64,000 nt of DNA. Source: an uncultured Opitutales bacterium (GTDB lineage: Bacteria; Verrucomicrobiota; Verrucomicrobiia; Opitutales; Intestinicryptomonadaceae). Positions 53,297 through 61,987 of the stretch are shown here, one piece after another (within the stretch, counting starts at the first letter, position 1; each line of letters starts with the position of its first letter). The position numbers and the translations under genes are program-made. The DNA lies in NCBI GenBank assembly GCA_900545715.1, contig URAJ01000006.1, positions 1 through 64,000 of the forward strand, given 5' to 3'. Below the pieces are notes generated by a model. It did no database searches, was not told the DNA's origin, and saw only the letters and a program-made list of their open reading frames with translations.

Positions 53297-56200
53297 TGGT
53301 TCTTGCCATTTGTAATTTTGCTTCTACGGCTTCTAATTTCCGCGGATTGTCAAAACCGTTTTTCGGGTCGAAGAAAGACAGTATGTCTTCATAGATTCGT
53401 AGGGCGCATATTGGATTTGTTTGTGTGTCGGCGAGAGCTTCGAGTTGGCTGAGCCAAAAGAGTGAAATCTTTTCGTCCTTTGGCAACACGGGGTCTTTGC
53501 ACGCGCGCAAAACACCACTTGTTGCGCGCGGGTTGAACCATTGCGCGTAAAATAAAAACGGGTGGCGCAGAGTGTTTTTATCGACGGGGATTTTTCTTAT
53601 TAGAGAGAGAATTTCGTCCAGCTTTTTGCCGTCGCCCTCTCCGAGTATTCCCTTCATGTGGCAATACGCAAGAATCCCGTAAGCCCTCCAGAGCAGTTTA
53701 TTGTCGCCTTTCGCCGCACATATTGCGCTTTCCAGATATTCTTTCGCTTTCTCCGGATTTTTCTCTACCCCGATTCCCGATATGTACAGCAGGGCAGCGT
53801 CAGTTTTAGCGTCGATGTTATTGGGGAAAAGTTCCAGCCATTTAAATGTTAAATTTGCGGCTTTTTTTTGGTCTTCTGCGATGCCCGATAATTTTAACAG
53901 CCTTGCCGCGTTTAGATAGACTGTTGAGACTTCGTTGGAGGGCCTTCCGCTTTTGTATGAGGCGATGGACATTTCATACAATTCCAGCGCTTTTTGAAGA
54001 TTGCGCTTTGCGAATTTTCCGTCTTCGCAAATTTGTGCGTACAAGATTATGGGAGTCAAAAATCCCTCATTTGCCGCCGCGCTTGCGGAGCGTTTTAGCA
54101 GTTCTACTCCGAGTTCCGGGCACTTTGGCATGCCTTGCGAATCCGAGAGATATCCACTTCCGTAAATCATTTGCAATGCGAGCGGGTAGGCGTCTTGGGC
54201 AAAATTCGGAGATTTTGAAAGCAAGTCTATATATTTGAGCGACGCCTCCTCGGATTTTTCCACGCCAAGCCCCTCTTTATGCATGAGCGCCAGCCATGCG
54301 CATGCGGACGTGTTTATGTTGCCGGGATCTTCTTTAAGCGCGCACTCGAAAAGCTCAATGGCCTTTTTGTAATCTTTCTGCGTTCCTCGCCCGTTAAAGT
54401 ACAGCCCGCCGAGGTAGGTGGACCCGAGGCCCGATTTGTGTATTTTGCAAATCAATTTAAACGCCTGCTTGTCTGTTTCGGGCTTTTTTTTGCGGAGGAG
54501 CCTGAGCGCCTTGTGTGCTATGGCATTTGCGTTGCCGCTTGCTATGAGTTTATTTTCAATGGCGTCGCGCAAAGATGTATATGCGTGCTTTTCAAGAAAG
54601 TTGAGAAGTTCAAAATACGAGCCGTCTTTGCGGTTGAGGGGGATTTTGCCAATATTTTTTATGATAAAGTCGGGCGGGATATTAGGCTTATAAAAATTTA
54701 CATAGTTCCCGGAAGATATGGAATTGATTACTATAAAATAGGCTTGTTCAGAATTGAAAGAGTCGCCGCCGAGACTTTCAAATAATTTGCCGTAGTATTT
54801 AAGCCCTTTCGCCTTGTCCGATTTAACTCCCAACCCGTAATAGTGCATGTCTCCGAGAGCCGCGCAATAGTTCAAATCTTCGGGCGAATTTTTGTGGAGA
54901 GTCTCAAAAAGTTTGAATGCGTCTTTGTAGTTTTTATTTTTTAATTCCGACTTTGCGAGTGCGTAGGACAGCGCCTCGTTTTCGGGATTGAGCTTGTGGG
55001 CGTTGCGCAAATCCTCCAATGGATTGTTTTCAAAGTAGTGGACGTCATAAGGATTGGAGGGAAAGATGGTGTTAAGGTACAATACAAGCTTCTCTTTCGC
55101 TTCGGGATTCGCGGTGGCGCTCCCGATTAGGGAATCGGGAGATATGTAAATGTCTTGGGTTATTCCGGCGGCGGATTTCGCGTAAGCCGAGCATAAGATC
55201 GGGTTCCCGCGTCCTTTTATTGCGCCCGAATATGCGTAGGACAATACAGCGAATGCGAGCTTTTTTATTTTCGGCATTTTTGAGAGCCTATTTAGGAGGC
55301 TTACGGCTTCGTCAAATTCGCCGGCAGATTTTTCTTGGGCTTTTAAAAGTTTTGCTATCGCAAGGGGGATTGAAAAGTTCGCGTTCTTGGAGTGCTTTGA
55401 GAGAGAGTCCAATATAAAGTCCGTCGGAATGTGGGCGTTTGAAACTTTGTATAGAAAGCCGTCGTCTCCTGTCTTGGCGTACATGCGCATATTGTATTCG
55501 GCGTCTGCGTCCGATGAGACTTCAATGGGAAGGTTCAAGTTTTTTGCGGACTGTTTGTATTTATCGGGGGCGTTGAGAATTATTGGAATGGGGTTTGACG
55601 ACATGATTTTTACCGCATCGGGGTATCCGGCGTCCGCGAGCTTCAATAGGTCGCCGCGCGCGGAGTATTTGTTTGCGGAATTTTGCATATCCAGCGGGTT
55701 GTACGAACATATTGCGCGCAAAAACCTGTTTTCGGTCGTTTGCGGCAGGGAAGCGAAATATTCGGCAAATTCTTCGCGCGCCTTTATGGGGCGCGGCTCT
55801 ATTTCTGAGGCGGAATTGCGCCAGTATTTCAGGCCGTCTTCGCTTTTGAATTTGCCCAAATTGTAAAAGGATAGAATGGCGTGGCTCCAAGTGTATTTGT
55901 CTATTTTTTTTCTAATGCTTTCGGCTTTCTCAGGGGGATATGCGTCGAGCTCCCCCCTTTCCGCCATGATTGCCGCGAGTTCGCATAGTATTCCGTTTTC
56001 GGAACCTCCGCTTCTTAAAAATTTTAAAAGGTATTTTTTTGCGAGGGGTATATTTTGCTTCACGCCACTGCCGAAATACAGGCTTAGGATAACTTCTCCC
56101 GCTTTTTCCATATTCCCGAGGTCGAGCGATTCCATTTTATACGCGAATGCCGCCCTCTCATTGGGCTCTATGAGATATTTTTCGCATGATATTGGTATCC

Positions 56201-57755
56201 CTTCGTAAATCTGCGCGAGCCTAAGCAGGGATTTAGTGTCGCCCAAGCAGGCGGCATCGTGGTACATCTTTAAGGCTGAATCGGCGGAGTCGGTCTTTAC
56301 GGTAAATCCGTCGAGCGGAAAATATTTTGGCAGGGACGTTTTTAATAAAAATAAATCTCCCAATATTCGCAGTGCTTGGGCTGTCCATGCGGCTTCTACG
56401 CTTTGGCGGACGGCTTCGCTGGCGTATAGGCGCGCCTTTTGGGCACTGAAATCAACGGGCATATTTACGACTTTAAACGATGCGTTTTCCGAGTTTCCGC
56501 CCGAATATAGCTCGGCGAGCGCAAGGCTTGCGTAGGCGTTTGATTCGGCCGACAATCTCTCGAGAATCGAAAGCGCGTCTTTGGCTTTTTGCTTGTCGTA
56601 TTTGCCGATTAGATAGTCGAAGGCGAAAAGAGTTTGTAAGCCGAGCAGCTTTTTTGCGTACACAACTTTTTCTATGTCGTCTGAAGAATTTTTTAGCTCC
56701 TCCAAACTTTTATTGTAGGCTTTTTTTATCTTTTCTTTGATTGAGGCGTTGTATTCGCGCAAGCGGTCGGTTGCGGAATTTTCAAATTCCCGCGCCATAT
56801 TTGCGTAGATTGCAGCTTCCTTCGGAGAGTCCGCGACAAACATGCGCTTATTCCCGTATGTAAGGGCAAATGTGCTTTCAAAGGACAAGCAAAAATGGGG
56901 ATTTTTTAGGCTTCGGATTTTGCCTTGCAAAAGTTCTGCCTTGGCGGGGTTGGTTTCGGTTCCCAATCCCTCGCGGTATGCGTGCGCGACAAGGGCGGCG
57001 GCTTTTGCTTCGCCGTAAAAATTTCCGCTCGTAAATCGCGCCAGCGACTGCGCCGCGGAAAATTTTTCCCGCGCGAGGAATTTTTCAGCGAGGGGTTTTA
57101 GGATCTCCATAGTCCCTTTCCAATCGCCGCGCTTTGCGAGCGCCTCGCCGCGTTTCATCTGGTAAAACTCCCCTTCTTTCGATGCGCGCGAGAGTATGCC
57201 ATATAAAGTGGGAAGCTCGGCGGCGGCGTCCCTAAAATTTTTTATTTTGCCGCAATTTGTCTCTATAAAAAACGCGAGCTTTACTGCCGCCGGCTGGAAT
57301 CCGCCTTTTGCAAGGCCCAATAGGCTGTCGAAGGCGGCGTTGAATTTTTTTGCGTCTGCCGCGTCTGCTGACGCTTTTAGATTGTCGAAGAGCAGATCGC
57401 ACTTTGCGGCGGAGCAAGCGTAATCATCGCCTTCAGCGGCGAGCTTTTCAAGCAGCTTCTCGCGCTCGGCTTTGTCCTTCAAAAAATTTGACAAGTAATA
57501 TCCGGCGAGACGCAACCCGCGCTTTTCATACAATTCCCTGATTTCCGAAACGGATTTTTCCCGTTCGTACGGGATATTGTCAAGGGCGGAGCGCAGCTTT
57601 GCGTATGGGTTGCCGCTTTCGGAAAGTTTTTCGGCTTCAGGCGCGGGAAATTGGTAGGCGTCTTGCAGCTTCTTGTAGTCGGCATAGTCGATTTTAGCCG
57701 AGGCGCAAACGGAAAGGGCGAGGGCGGTTATGGAGAGCAATATTTTTACCGTCAT
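53271..57755 (-). CDS. Giant exported Sel1-repeat protein (1494 residues)
   Basis: A signal peptide (1-20, MTVKILLSITALALSVCASA) is followed almost entirely by Sel1-like/TPR helical repeats. Clear Sel1 units include GDMHYYGLGVKSDKAKGLKY, AYLGGLYFNGRGTQKDYKKAIELF-type (about 1120) and YISGIGVEKNPEKAKEYLES near the C-terminus, each with the G-x-G-V and alternating Ala/Leu helix pattern. Such solenoids are protein-protein scaffolds. It is the longest gene of the window. It lies 55 bp after another exported protein and directly overlaps the ECF sigma gene, which suggests that it belongs to the sensing system, for example as a periplasmic input protein. No enzymatic domain was seen. Confidence 0.85.
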   Translation of the reverse strand: MTVKILLSITALALSVCASAKIDYADYKKLQDAYQFPAPEAEKLSESGNPYAKLRSALDNIPYEREKSVSEIRELYEKRGLRLAGYYLSNFLKDKAEREKLLEKLAAEGDDYACSAAKCDLLFDNLKASADAADAKKFNAAFDSLLGLAKGGFQPAAVKLAFFIETNCGKIKNFRDAAAELPTLYGILSRASKEGEFYQMKRGEALAKRGDWKGTMEILKPLAEKFLAREKFSAAQSLARFTSGNFYGEAKAAALVAHAYREGLGTETNPAKAELLQGKIRSLKNPHFCLSFESTFALTYGNKRMFVADSPKEAAIYANMAREFENSATDRLREYNASIKEKIKKAYNKSLEELKNSSDDIEKVVYAKKLLGLQTLFAFDYLIGKYDKQKAKDALSILERLSAESNAYASLALAELYSGGNSENASFKVVNMPVDFSAQKARLYASEAVRQSVEAAWTAQALRILGDLFLLKTSLPKYFPLDGFTVKTDSADSALKMYHDAACLGDTKSLLRLAQIYEGIPISCEKYLIEPNERAAFAYKMESLDLGNMEKAGEVILSLYFGSGVKQNIPLAKKYLLKFLRSGGSENGILCELAAIMAERGELDAYPPEKAESIRKKIDKYTWSHAILSFYNLGKFKSEDGLKYWRNSASEIEPRPIKAREEFAEYFASLPQTTENRFLRAICSYNPLDMQNSANKYSARGDLLKLADAGYPDAVKIMSSNPIPIILNAPDKYKQSAKNLNLPIEVSSDADAEYNMRMYAKTGDDGFLYKVSNAHIPTDFILDSLSKHSKNANFSIPLAIAKLLKAQEKSAGEFDEAVSLLNRLSKMPKIKKLAFAVLSYAYSGAIKGRGNPILCSAYAKSAAGITQDIYISPDSLIGSATANPEAKEKLVLYLNTIFPSNPYDVHYFENNPLEDLRNAHKLNPENEALSYALAKSELKNKNYKDAFKLFETLHKNSPEDLNYCAALGDMHYYGLGVKSDKAKGLKYYGKLFESLGGDSFNSEQAYFIVINSISSGNYVNFYKPNIPPDFIIKNIGKIPLNRKDGSYFELLNFLEKHAYTSLRDAIENKLIASGNANAIAHKALRLLRKKKPETDKQAFKLICKIHKSGLGSTYLGGLYFNGRGTQKDYKKAIELFECALKEDPGNINTSACAWLALMHKEGLGVEKSEEASLKYIDLLSKSPNFAQDAYPLALQMIYGSGYLSDSQGMPKCPELGVELLKRSASAAANEGFLTPIILYAQICEDGKFAKRNLQKALELYEMSIASYKSGRPSNEVSTVYLNAARLLKLSGIAEDQKKAANLTFKWLELFPNNIDAKTDAALLYISGIGVEKNPEKAKEYLESAICAAKGDNKLLWRAYGILAYCHMKGILGEGDGKKLDEILSLIRKIPVDKNTLRHPFLFYAQWFNPRATSGVLRACKDPVLPKDEKISLFWLSQLEALADTQTNPICALRIYEDILSFFDPKNGFDNPRKLEAVEAKLQMARTNAAKRAKK

Positions 57756-57810
57756 ATATTGTTATACGAATGACGGCGCAATTTTATTACAAATCTGATA
57801 AAAAGAAACG

Positions 57811-58344
57811 CTATTTTTTATTAAGAGTAATTACAATGTTTTTGCGTATGATTTTATCATTTTTCCCGTCCGTCCTCTCTGTTCTTGTAAGGCATCCTAA
57901 TACAAACTTTTCTCCGAGCTCAATGCCTACTGTATTTGATATTTCCATAATAATTGGGGTCATGATAGGCGTATTGTCCAATTCGGTAGAGTCTAAATAT
58001 GCATGATAAAAATATATATCCAAACTGTAAAACTTGTCGCGTTCGGACTTTTTCAATCTTACGGAAAATTTATCGCCTATAAATTTGGCGCCTGACGACG
58101 CAAGAGCGTCCTTTTCTTTTGGCGAAAGTCGCATGATGTCGGCGTAGTCTTTCGCTTCCATTCCTATTTCCTTTGAAGCGTAGCCGCGGCCGCAAAGCGC
58201 GCTGATTTCAAGGGGAATTTTTACTATGGTTTTTTCGTTCTCTTGGAGCTCTATTGAGCAGACGTAATTTTCAGGAGCGCGCGTGCTTGCAACGCAGATA
58301 AATGCGCTCGCAAATAATATTATAAAATATAACGCATACTTCAT
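57811..58344 (-). CDS. Exported protein of unknown function, head of the sigma-factor operon
   Basis: 177 residues starting at ATG 58344. A signal peptide MKYALYFIILFASAFICVAS is followed by a beta-rich domain with two Cys (VCSIELQENEKTIVKIPLEI, SALCGRG) and ending in GEKFVLGCLTRTERTDGKND and a short strand. I do not recognise a family. Twelve upstream in-frame codons cover the promoter and are not used. It is 55 bp ahead of the Sel1 gene on the same strand, so the operon probably begins here. Its own promoter sits so close that the mRNA would be leaderless. Confidence 0.65.
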   Translation of the reverse strand: MKYALYFIILFASAFICVASTRAPENYVCSIELQENEKTIVKIPLEISALCGRGYASKEIGMEAKDYADIMRLSPKEKDALASSGAKFIGDKFSVRLKKSERDKFYSLDIYFYHAYLDSTELDNTPIMTPIIMEISNTVGIELGEKFVLGCLTRTERTDGKNDKIIRKNIVITLNKK

Positions 58345-58351
58345 AGGGAGC

Positions 58352-58380
58352 TTGATACGATTATTGCAGTTAAACGTCAA
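58352..58380 (-). promoter_or_regulatory. Sigma70 promoter for the sigma-factor operon, probably leaderless
   Basis: On the minus strand TTGACG (58380-58375) and TATCAA (58357-58352) are separated by exactly 17 bp. The ATG at 58344 begins seven bases after the -10, where transcription should start. No ribosome site precedes the ATG. Confidence 0.55.
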
Positions 58381-58444
58381 TATAATTGCGGGGTATATAG
58401 TTAATAAATTATATGTAAGATTAAAAAATATAAATTTTTAGAAC

Positions 58445-58473
58445 TTGAAAACAGATGCGCATTTCTATATAAC
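58445..58473 (+). promoter_or_regulatory. Sigma70 promoter for the SecD-head fusion gene, probably leaderless
   Basis: TTGAAA (58445-58450) and TATAAC (58468-58473) each match five of six consensus positions, 17 bp apart. The ATG at 58480 is exactly at the expected transcription start. No ribosome site is present. Confidence 0.6.
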
Positions 58474-58479
58474 AACTAT

Positions 58480-59952
58480 ATGAAAAAGAGCTCTGCGGTA
58501 TTCATCTTCACTGTATTTATTTTTTGTTTTTCTCTTATGTGCGGGGCCATTCCCACACAGCAATGTCCGCGCCCGCAAGCGACGATGGACGAATATTTTG
58601 ACGAAGCGAAGTCTGAAAACAAGCTTGTCGCCTTTGTATGCTGCGAGAAGTCAAATCCTGTGACGAATTCGGAAGCTTTCAAAAAATACGCCTCTGAAAA
58701 CCTGTATTTGCTTGGCATGTATTATGACGGAGAAACGCTTTACGTTTTTAAAAACGGCAAGGAAGTAGAAAAATCGCGGAACTATGATTTCGCCAAAGAA
58801 ATGTGCAAGGAAATGCTGGGCTCTGAGCCTCCGTGCATTGCCGTCTTAAACGATGTGGGGGAAATAATTTTTAAATCGTCTCTAAAATCCGCATCCGCTG
58901 AAAAACTCTGCGAAGAAATGCAAAAGGCGGCAAAAGCAAACAAACCCGTATATTGCGGCGGAGAGTATTCCGTAAAAAATGCGCTCGCTACAAGCAGAAT
59001 GATAAAGGCGCGCAAGAAGTCTTTGGAAAATTCTCCCGAGCCCGCCGCCTTCGCAGTATTTGTCGATTTGTGGACTTGCATTGGCATAAATGATGTCCAA
59101 ACCTTTGACCTTAAAAAACCCGATTCGATAGAAAAATTTTATAAAGCGCAAAACTCAAAAGAGACGGTCTTTGCCGGTTGCTTTCCCGCCGGAAAGACGG
59201 AAACTTTGAAGTCCGAAAACGGCAGTTGCGCGGTAGAGTTGGAGCTAAACCCGAAGTTGGCGGAGCGCGGCGAGAATGTCGTGGATTGCGAAATAGGCTT
59301 GAAGGCGTCTTTTGGCGGTGAGGAGGTCTCTTATAAGGGATTTACAGAATTCAATATGTCGCAAAATAGCGTGGTTGCGTTCGTTCCGTTTAGAGGTGCA
59401 GTGAGGGATTTAAAAACAGGGAAAGTATCTGCCACCGAACACTTCAAGTGGATAGGAGTGCGCATTGAGCCGATATATTCCAAAGGCAAGCCCGCTTGCG
59501 GAGACGAATTCTTTTGCTTAAAGCGCGCGGCTCTGCCAAAAAATGCCCCCGAAGGTTTTGTAAAAGACAAGTACCCTACAATCATAAACCCCTGCGGAGA
59601 TAGCGAGAAAACGGAGGAGGATTGCTTTGTCGAGAAAACGCCTTTCCTTAACTTAAAACATGTCAAATGCGCTTATGTAGAACCCTCACTTTCAGATGGC
59701 AAGTTGGGCTATTCTCTGAAATTAGAGTTGACCGGCGAGGGCAGGGAAATCATGGGAAAGACCACCGAAAATATGGTTAAAGGCGGCTCTGCGCGCAATA
59801 TTGCGGTTGTAATCGACGGCAAGATTGCAAGTCTGCTATTTGTATTATCTAAGGTTGAGTCAGTTAATGTTTATTTTCCCGACGGTTTCGAAAAAGCCCG
59901 CAAATATGCCGATATGATAAACGAATGTGTTTCTGGAAGAAAACTCGACTGA
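58480..59952 (+). CDS. Exported thioredoxin-like / SecD P1-head-like two-domain protein
   Basis: 490 residues with a signal peptide (about 1-23). Residues 35-150 look like a thioredoxin fold of the secreted type that begins with an E-A-K-x-E-N-K-L-V helix-strand (DEYFDEAKSENKLVAFVCCE). The CxxC is missing, so it is probably not a redox enzyme. The C-terminal 95 residues (about 393-488) have SLKLELTGEGREIMGKTTE, then NIAVVIDGKIAS and the closing FEKARKYADMINECVSG, the pattern of the SecD P1 head subdomain, in which a translocase contacts emerging proteins. No SecD membrane part is present. The middle is strand-rich and unassigned. It is transcribed away from the sigma-factor operon. Domain calls are by eye. 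Confidence 0.6.
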   Translation: MKKSSAVFIFTVFIFCFSLMCGAIPTQQCPRPQATMDEYFDEAKSENKLVAFVCCEKSNPVTNSEAFKKYASENLYLLGMYYDGETLYVFKNGKEVEKSRNYDFAKEMCKEMLGSEPPCIAVLNDVGEIIFKSSLKSASAEKLCEEMQKAAKANKPVYCGGEYSVKNALATSRMIKARKKSLENSPEPAAFAVFVDLWTCIGINDVQTFDLKKPDSIEKFYKAQNSKETVFAGCFPAGKTETLKSENGSCAVELELNPKLAERGENVVDCEIGLKASFGGEEVSYKGFTEFNMSQNSVVAFVPFRGAVRDLKTGKVSATEHFKWIGVRIEPIYSKGKPACGDEFFCLKRAALPKNAPEGFVKDKYPTIINPCGDSEKTEEDCFVEKTPFLNLKHVKCAYVEPSLSDGKLGYSLKLELTGEGREIMGKTTENMVKGGSARNIAVVIDGKIASLLFVLSKVESVNVYFPDGFEKARKYADMINECVSGRKLD

Positions 59953-60200
59953 TTTTTGAAAGCTTCGCGCTGGCAATTCCGCGCGCCCAAAGGTATTTTC
60001 TTTTCCCCCGCATAGACATGCGCAAAGAGAGCCGCGCCGGGAAATCTGGCGGGTTGCAAATTTATAAAATAATAAAATTTCATAAATGCGCGGCGGGGCT
60101 GCTCTCCACTATAAAAAGGCTGATTTCCTTCTGTCGCGTAAGAAAAATTTTGCGCCGTAAAAAAAGCCTGCCGCAAATGGCGCTTATGCGATTGCAAACC

Positions 60201-60836
60201 CTATTTGTACGATTCTTTCAAATATTCCGCGACTCCTTCGCTCGTCGGCTTCATTGCATCTTCCCCTTTGTGCCAGTTCATTGGGCAGACTTCGCCGTAG
60301 GTCTCAAAATGTTGGAGGGCATCGACCATTCTGATTTCCTCTTCCGTGGAGCGGCCGAGCGGGAAATTGTTTACCACTTCGTGCTGGACTATTCCATTCT
60401 TGTCGATGAGAAACAGCCCCCGGTAGGCAACCATTTCTCCTTCGACGCACACTTTGCCGTCGGGGCAGGTTTTTGAGGCTCCCGCTAAAACTCCGTAGTC
60501 GCGGGCGATGGTCTTGTTCGTGTCTGCGACAAGCGGATATTCCACGCCTTCTATCCCGCCTTTTGAGCGCGGCGTTTGCGTCCATGCGAGATGGCAAAAT
60601 TCGGTGTCTGTCGAGCATCCGATGAGCTCCACATTTCTCGCGTCAAATTCTTTTTTTGCCGCCTGAAATGCGAGAATTTCGGTAGGGCACACAAAGGTGA
60701 AGTCTTTGGGATAGAAAAAAAGTATCACATACTTTTTGCCTATGAATTGCGAGAGCGTAAAGCCGCTTTGTATTTTGCCGCCGACGACGGCGTTTGCCTT
60801 GAAGTCCGGCGCTTTTTTGCCAACGAGCACTGACAT
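60201..60836 (-). CDS. 2-Cys peroxiredoxin (AhpC/Prx1 type)
   Basis: 211 residues. It reduces hydrogen peroxide and organic peroxides. The peroxidatic Cys50 lies in YPKDFTFVCPTE, and the resolving Cys184 in GEVCPMNW near the C-terminus, so it is a typical 2-Cys enzyme. It has an insertion around residues 118-131 reading SKTCPDGKVCVEGE, placing an extra CX6C pair just before the conserved RGLFLIDKNG strand. That is not part of the standard fold. AAAGGAAAA lies close before the ATG. The reductant (AhpF or thioredoxin) is not encoded nearby. Confidence 0.93.
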   Translation of the reverse strand: MSVLVGKKAPDFKANAVVGGKIQSGFTLSQFIGKKYVILFFYPKDFTFVCPTEILAFQAAKKEFDARNVELIGCSTDTEFCHLAWTQTPRSKGGIEGVEYPLVADTNKTIARDYGVLAGASKTCPDGKVCVEGEMVAYRGLFLIDKNGIVQHEVVNNFPLGRSTEEEIRMVDALQHFETYGEVCPMNWHKGEDAMKPTSEGVAEYLKESYK

Positions 60837-60956
60837 ATTTTTTTCCTTTTTTTAATTTCTTGCCTATTTGCCGCAAACTGAAAAATTCTTTGTAGAATTT
60901 AATTTGCCGGCTTTGTATTCGGACACTCCGAATGCGATTGCGGTTCCGTTAATATT

Positions 60957-61760
60957 ATGAAATACGCAGACACACACGCGCATCTGGACACGTTTGCCAA
61001 CAGGGGCGAACTCGAAAAAATTGTCGAGAGGGCGCGCTTGGCGGGAGTTGAAAAAATAGTAGGGTGTTCGACAAAGTCCGACGAATGGCTCTTGTACGAA
61101 CGCGCCGCCGCAGATTTCCCCGGAGAGGTTTATTGGCAGATAGGAATACATCCCGGGGAAATATCGGAAAACTGCGAAATTGCGCTCGATTCTCTCGGCG
61201 CGTTTTTCGCCTCGGAGAGGCCGCCTGTGGCGATTGGAGAAATAGGCCTCGACTACTATCGCCCGCCGGCCGACGCGGAAGAATTTGAGGCTATGAAGGC
61301 GCGCCAAGCTGAAATATTTGCGCGCCAGCTCGAGCTCTCAAACTCCTTTCCGGACGCTAAGATATGCGTGCATGCAAGAGAAAGCCTTTCGGACTGCGTA
61401 AGGCTCATATCGGAGGCGGGCGTCGATTTTTCGAGGGTAGTTTTCCATTGCTATTCTGGGACGGCGAAGGAGATTTTTGAGATAAACGAACTTGGGGGCA
61501 GGGGCTCCTTTACTGGAATTATAACCTATAAAAATGCGGGCCAGATGCGGGAGGCTATGCGCGCGCAAGGAATCGGCAAGTTAATGCTCGAAACAGACTG
61601 CCCGTACCTTGCGCCTGTTCCGTTGCGCGGGAGCGTTAACGAGCCCTCCAACATTCCGCTTATTTTGAGGGCTGCCGCCGAAATTTTCGGCGTTGATGAA
61701 AAATATATCGCCGACGCCGCATACGAGAACTCTGTGGAATTTTTCGGTCTTTCCGACTAA
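60957..61760 (+). CDS. tatD: TatD-family metal-dependent hydrolase/DNase
   Basis: 267 residues, a TIM-barrel amidohydrolase-type nuclease with two metals. The first metal motif is DTHAHLD (residues 5-11), then GIHPGE (about 64-69), the bridging Glu in IGEIGLDYYR, and ETDCPYLAP (about 206-214) with the last Asp. Spacing is standard for TatD/YcfH. The strand VFHCYSGTAKE, which carries a His ligand, is also present. Family enzymes show 3'-5' exonuclease activity on DNA. The physiological role is unclear. Divergent from the peroxiredoxin gene with 120 bp between starts. Confidence 0.93.
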   Translation: MKYADTHAHLDTFANRGELEKIVERARLAGVEKIVGCSTKSDEWLLYERAAADFPGEVYWQIGIHPGEISENCEIALDSLGAFFASERPPVAIGEIGLDYYRPPADAEEFEAMKARQAEIFARQLELSNSFPDAKICVHARESLSDCVRLISEAGVDFSRVVFHCYSGTAKEIFEINELGGRGSFTGIITYKNAGQMREAMRAQGIGKLMLETDCPYLAPVPLRGSVNEPSNIPLILRAAAEIFGVDEKYIADAAYENSVEFFGLSD

Positions 61761-61805
61761 TTTTTTCTATCTTTTTTCTTCGCGGATTATCGTTTTTTAG
61801 ATGTA

Positions 61806-61879
61806 TTTGCCAGCCGCAGTCCAATGGCGTTTACCTTCCGCAGTCTACAAAGGCGTTTGCCAGCCGCAGTCCAATGGCG
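61806..61879. repeat. Three tandem 24-26-bp repeats
   Basis: Units 61806-61829 and 61856-61879 are identical over 24 bp and begin TTTGCCAGCCGCAGTC. The unit between them (61830-61855, 26 bp) is a diverged copy keeping CCGCAGTC and the final GGCG. Each outer unit contains TGCCA and TGGCG that could pair as a small hairpin. They lie between tatD and the convergent amidohydrolase gene. Confidence 0.75.
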
Positions 61880-61987
61880 CGCGCGGTGCGAGGTTTACAA
61901 ACGCATTGCGGGATTTTCCCCCCGAGCAATCTGCCCGAGACAGAAAAAATTTGCGCAAGTCCCGCAGCGAAAGAATAAAATATTTTG

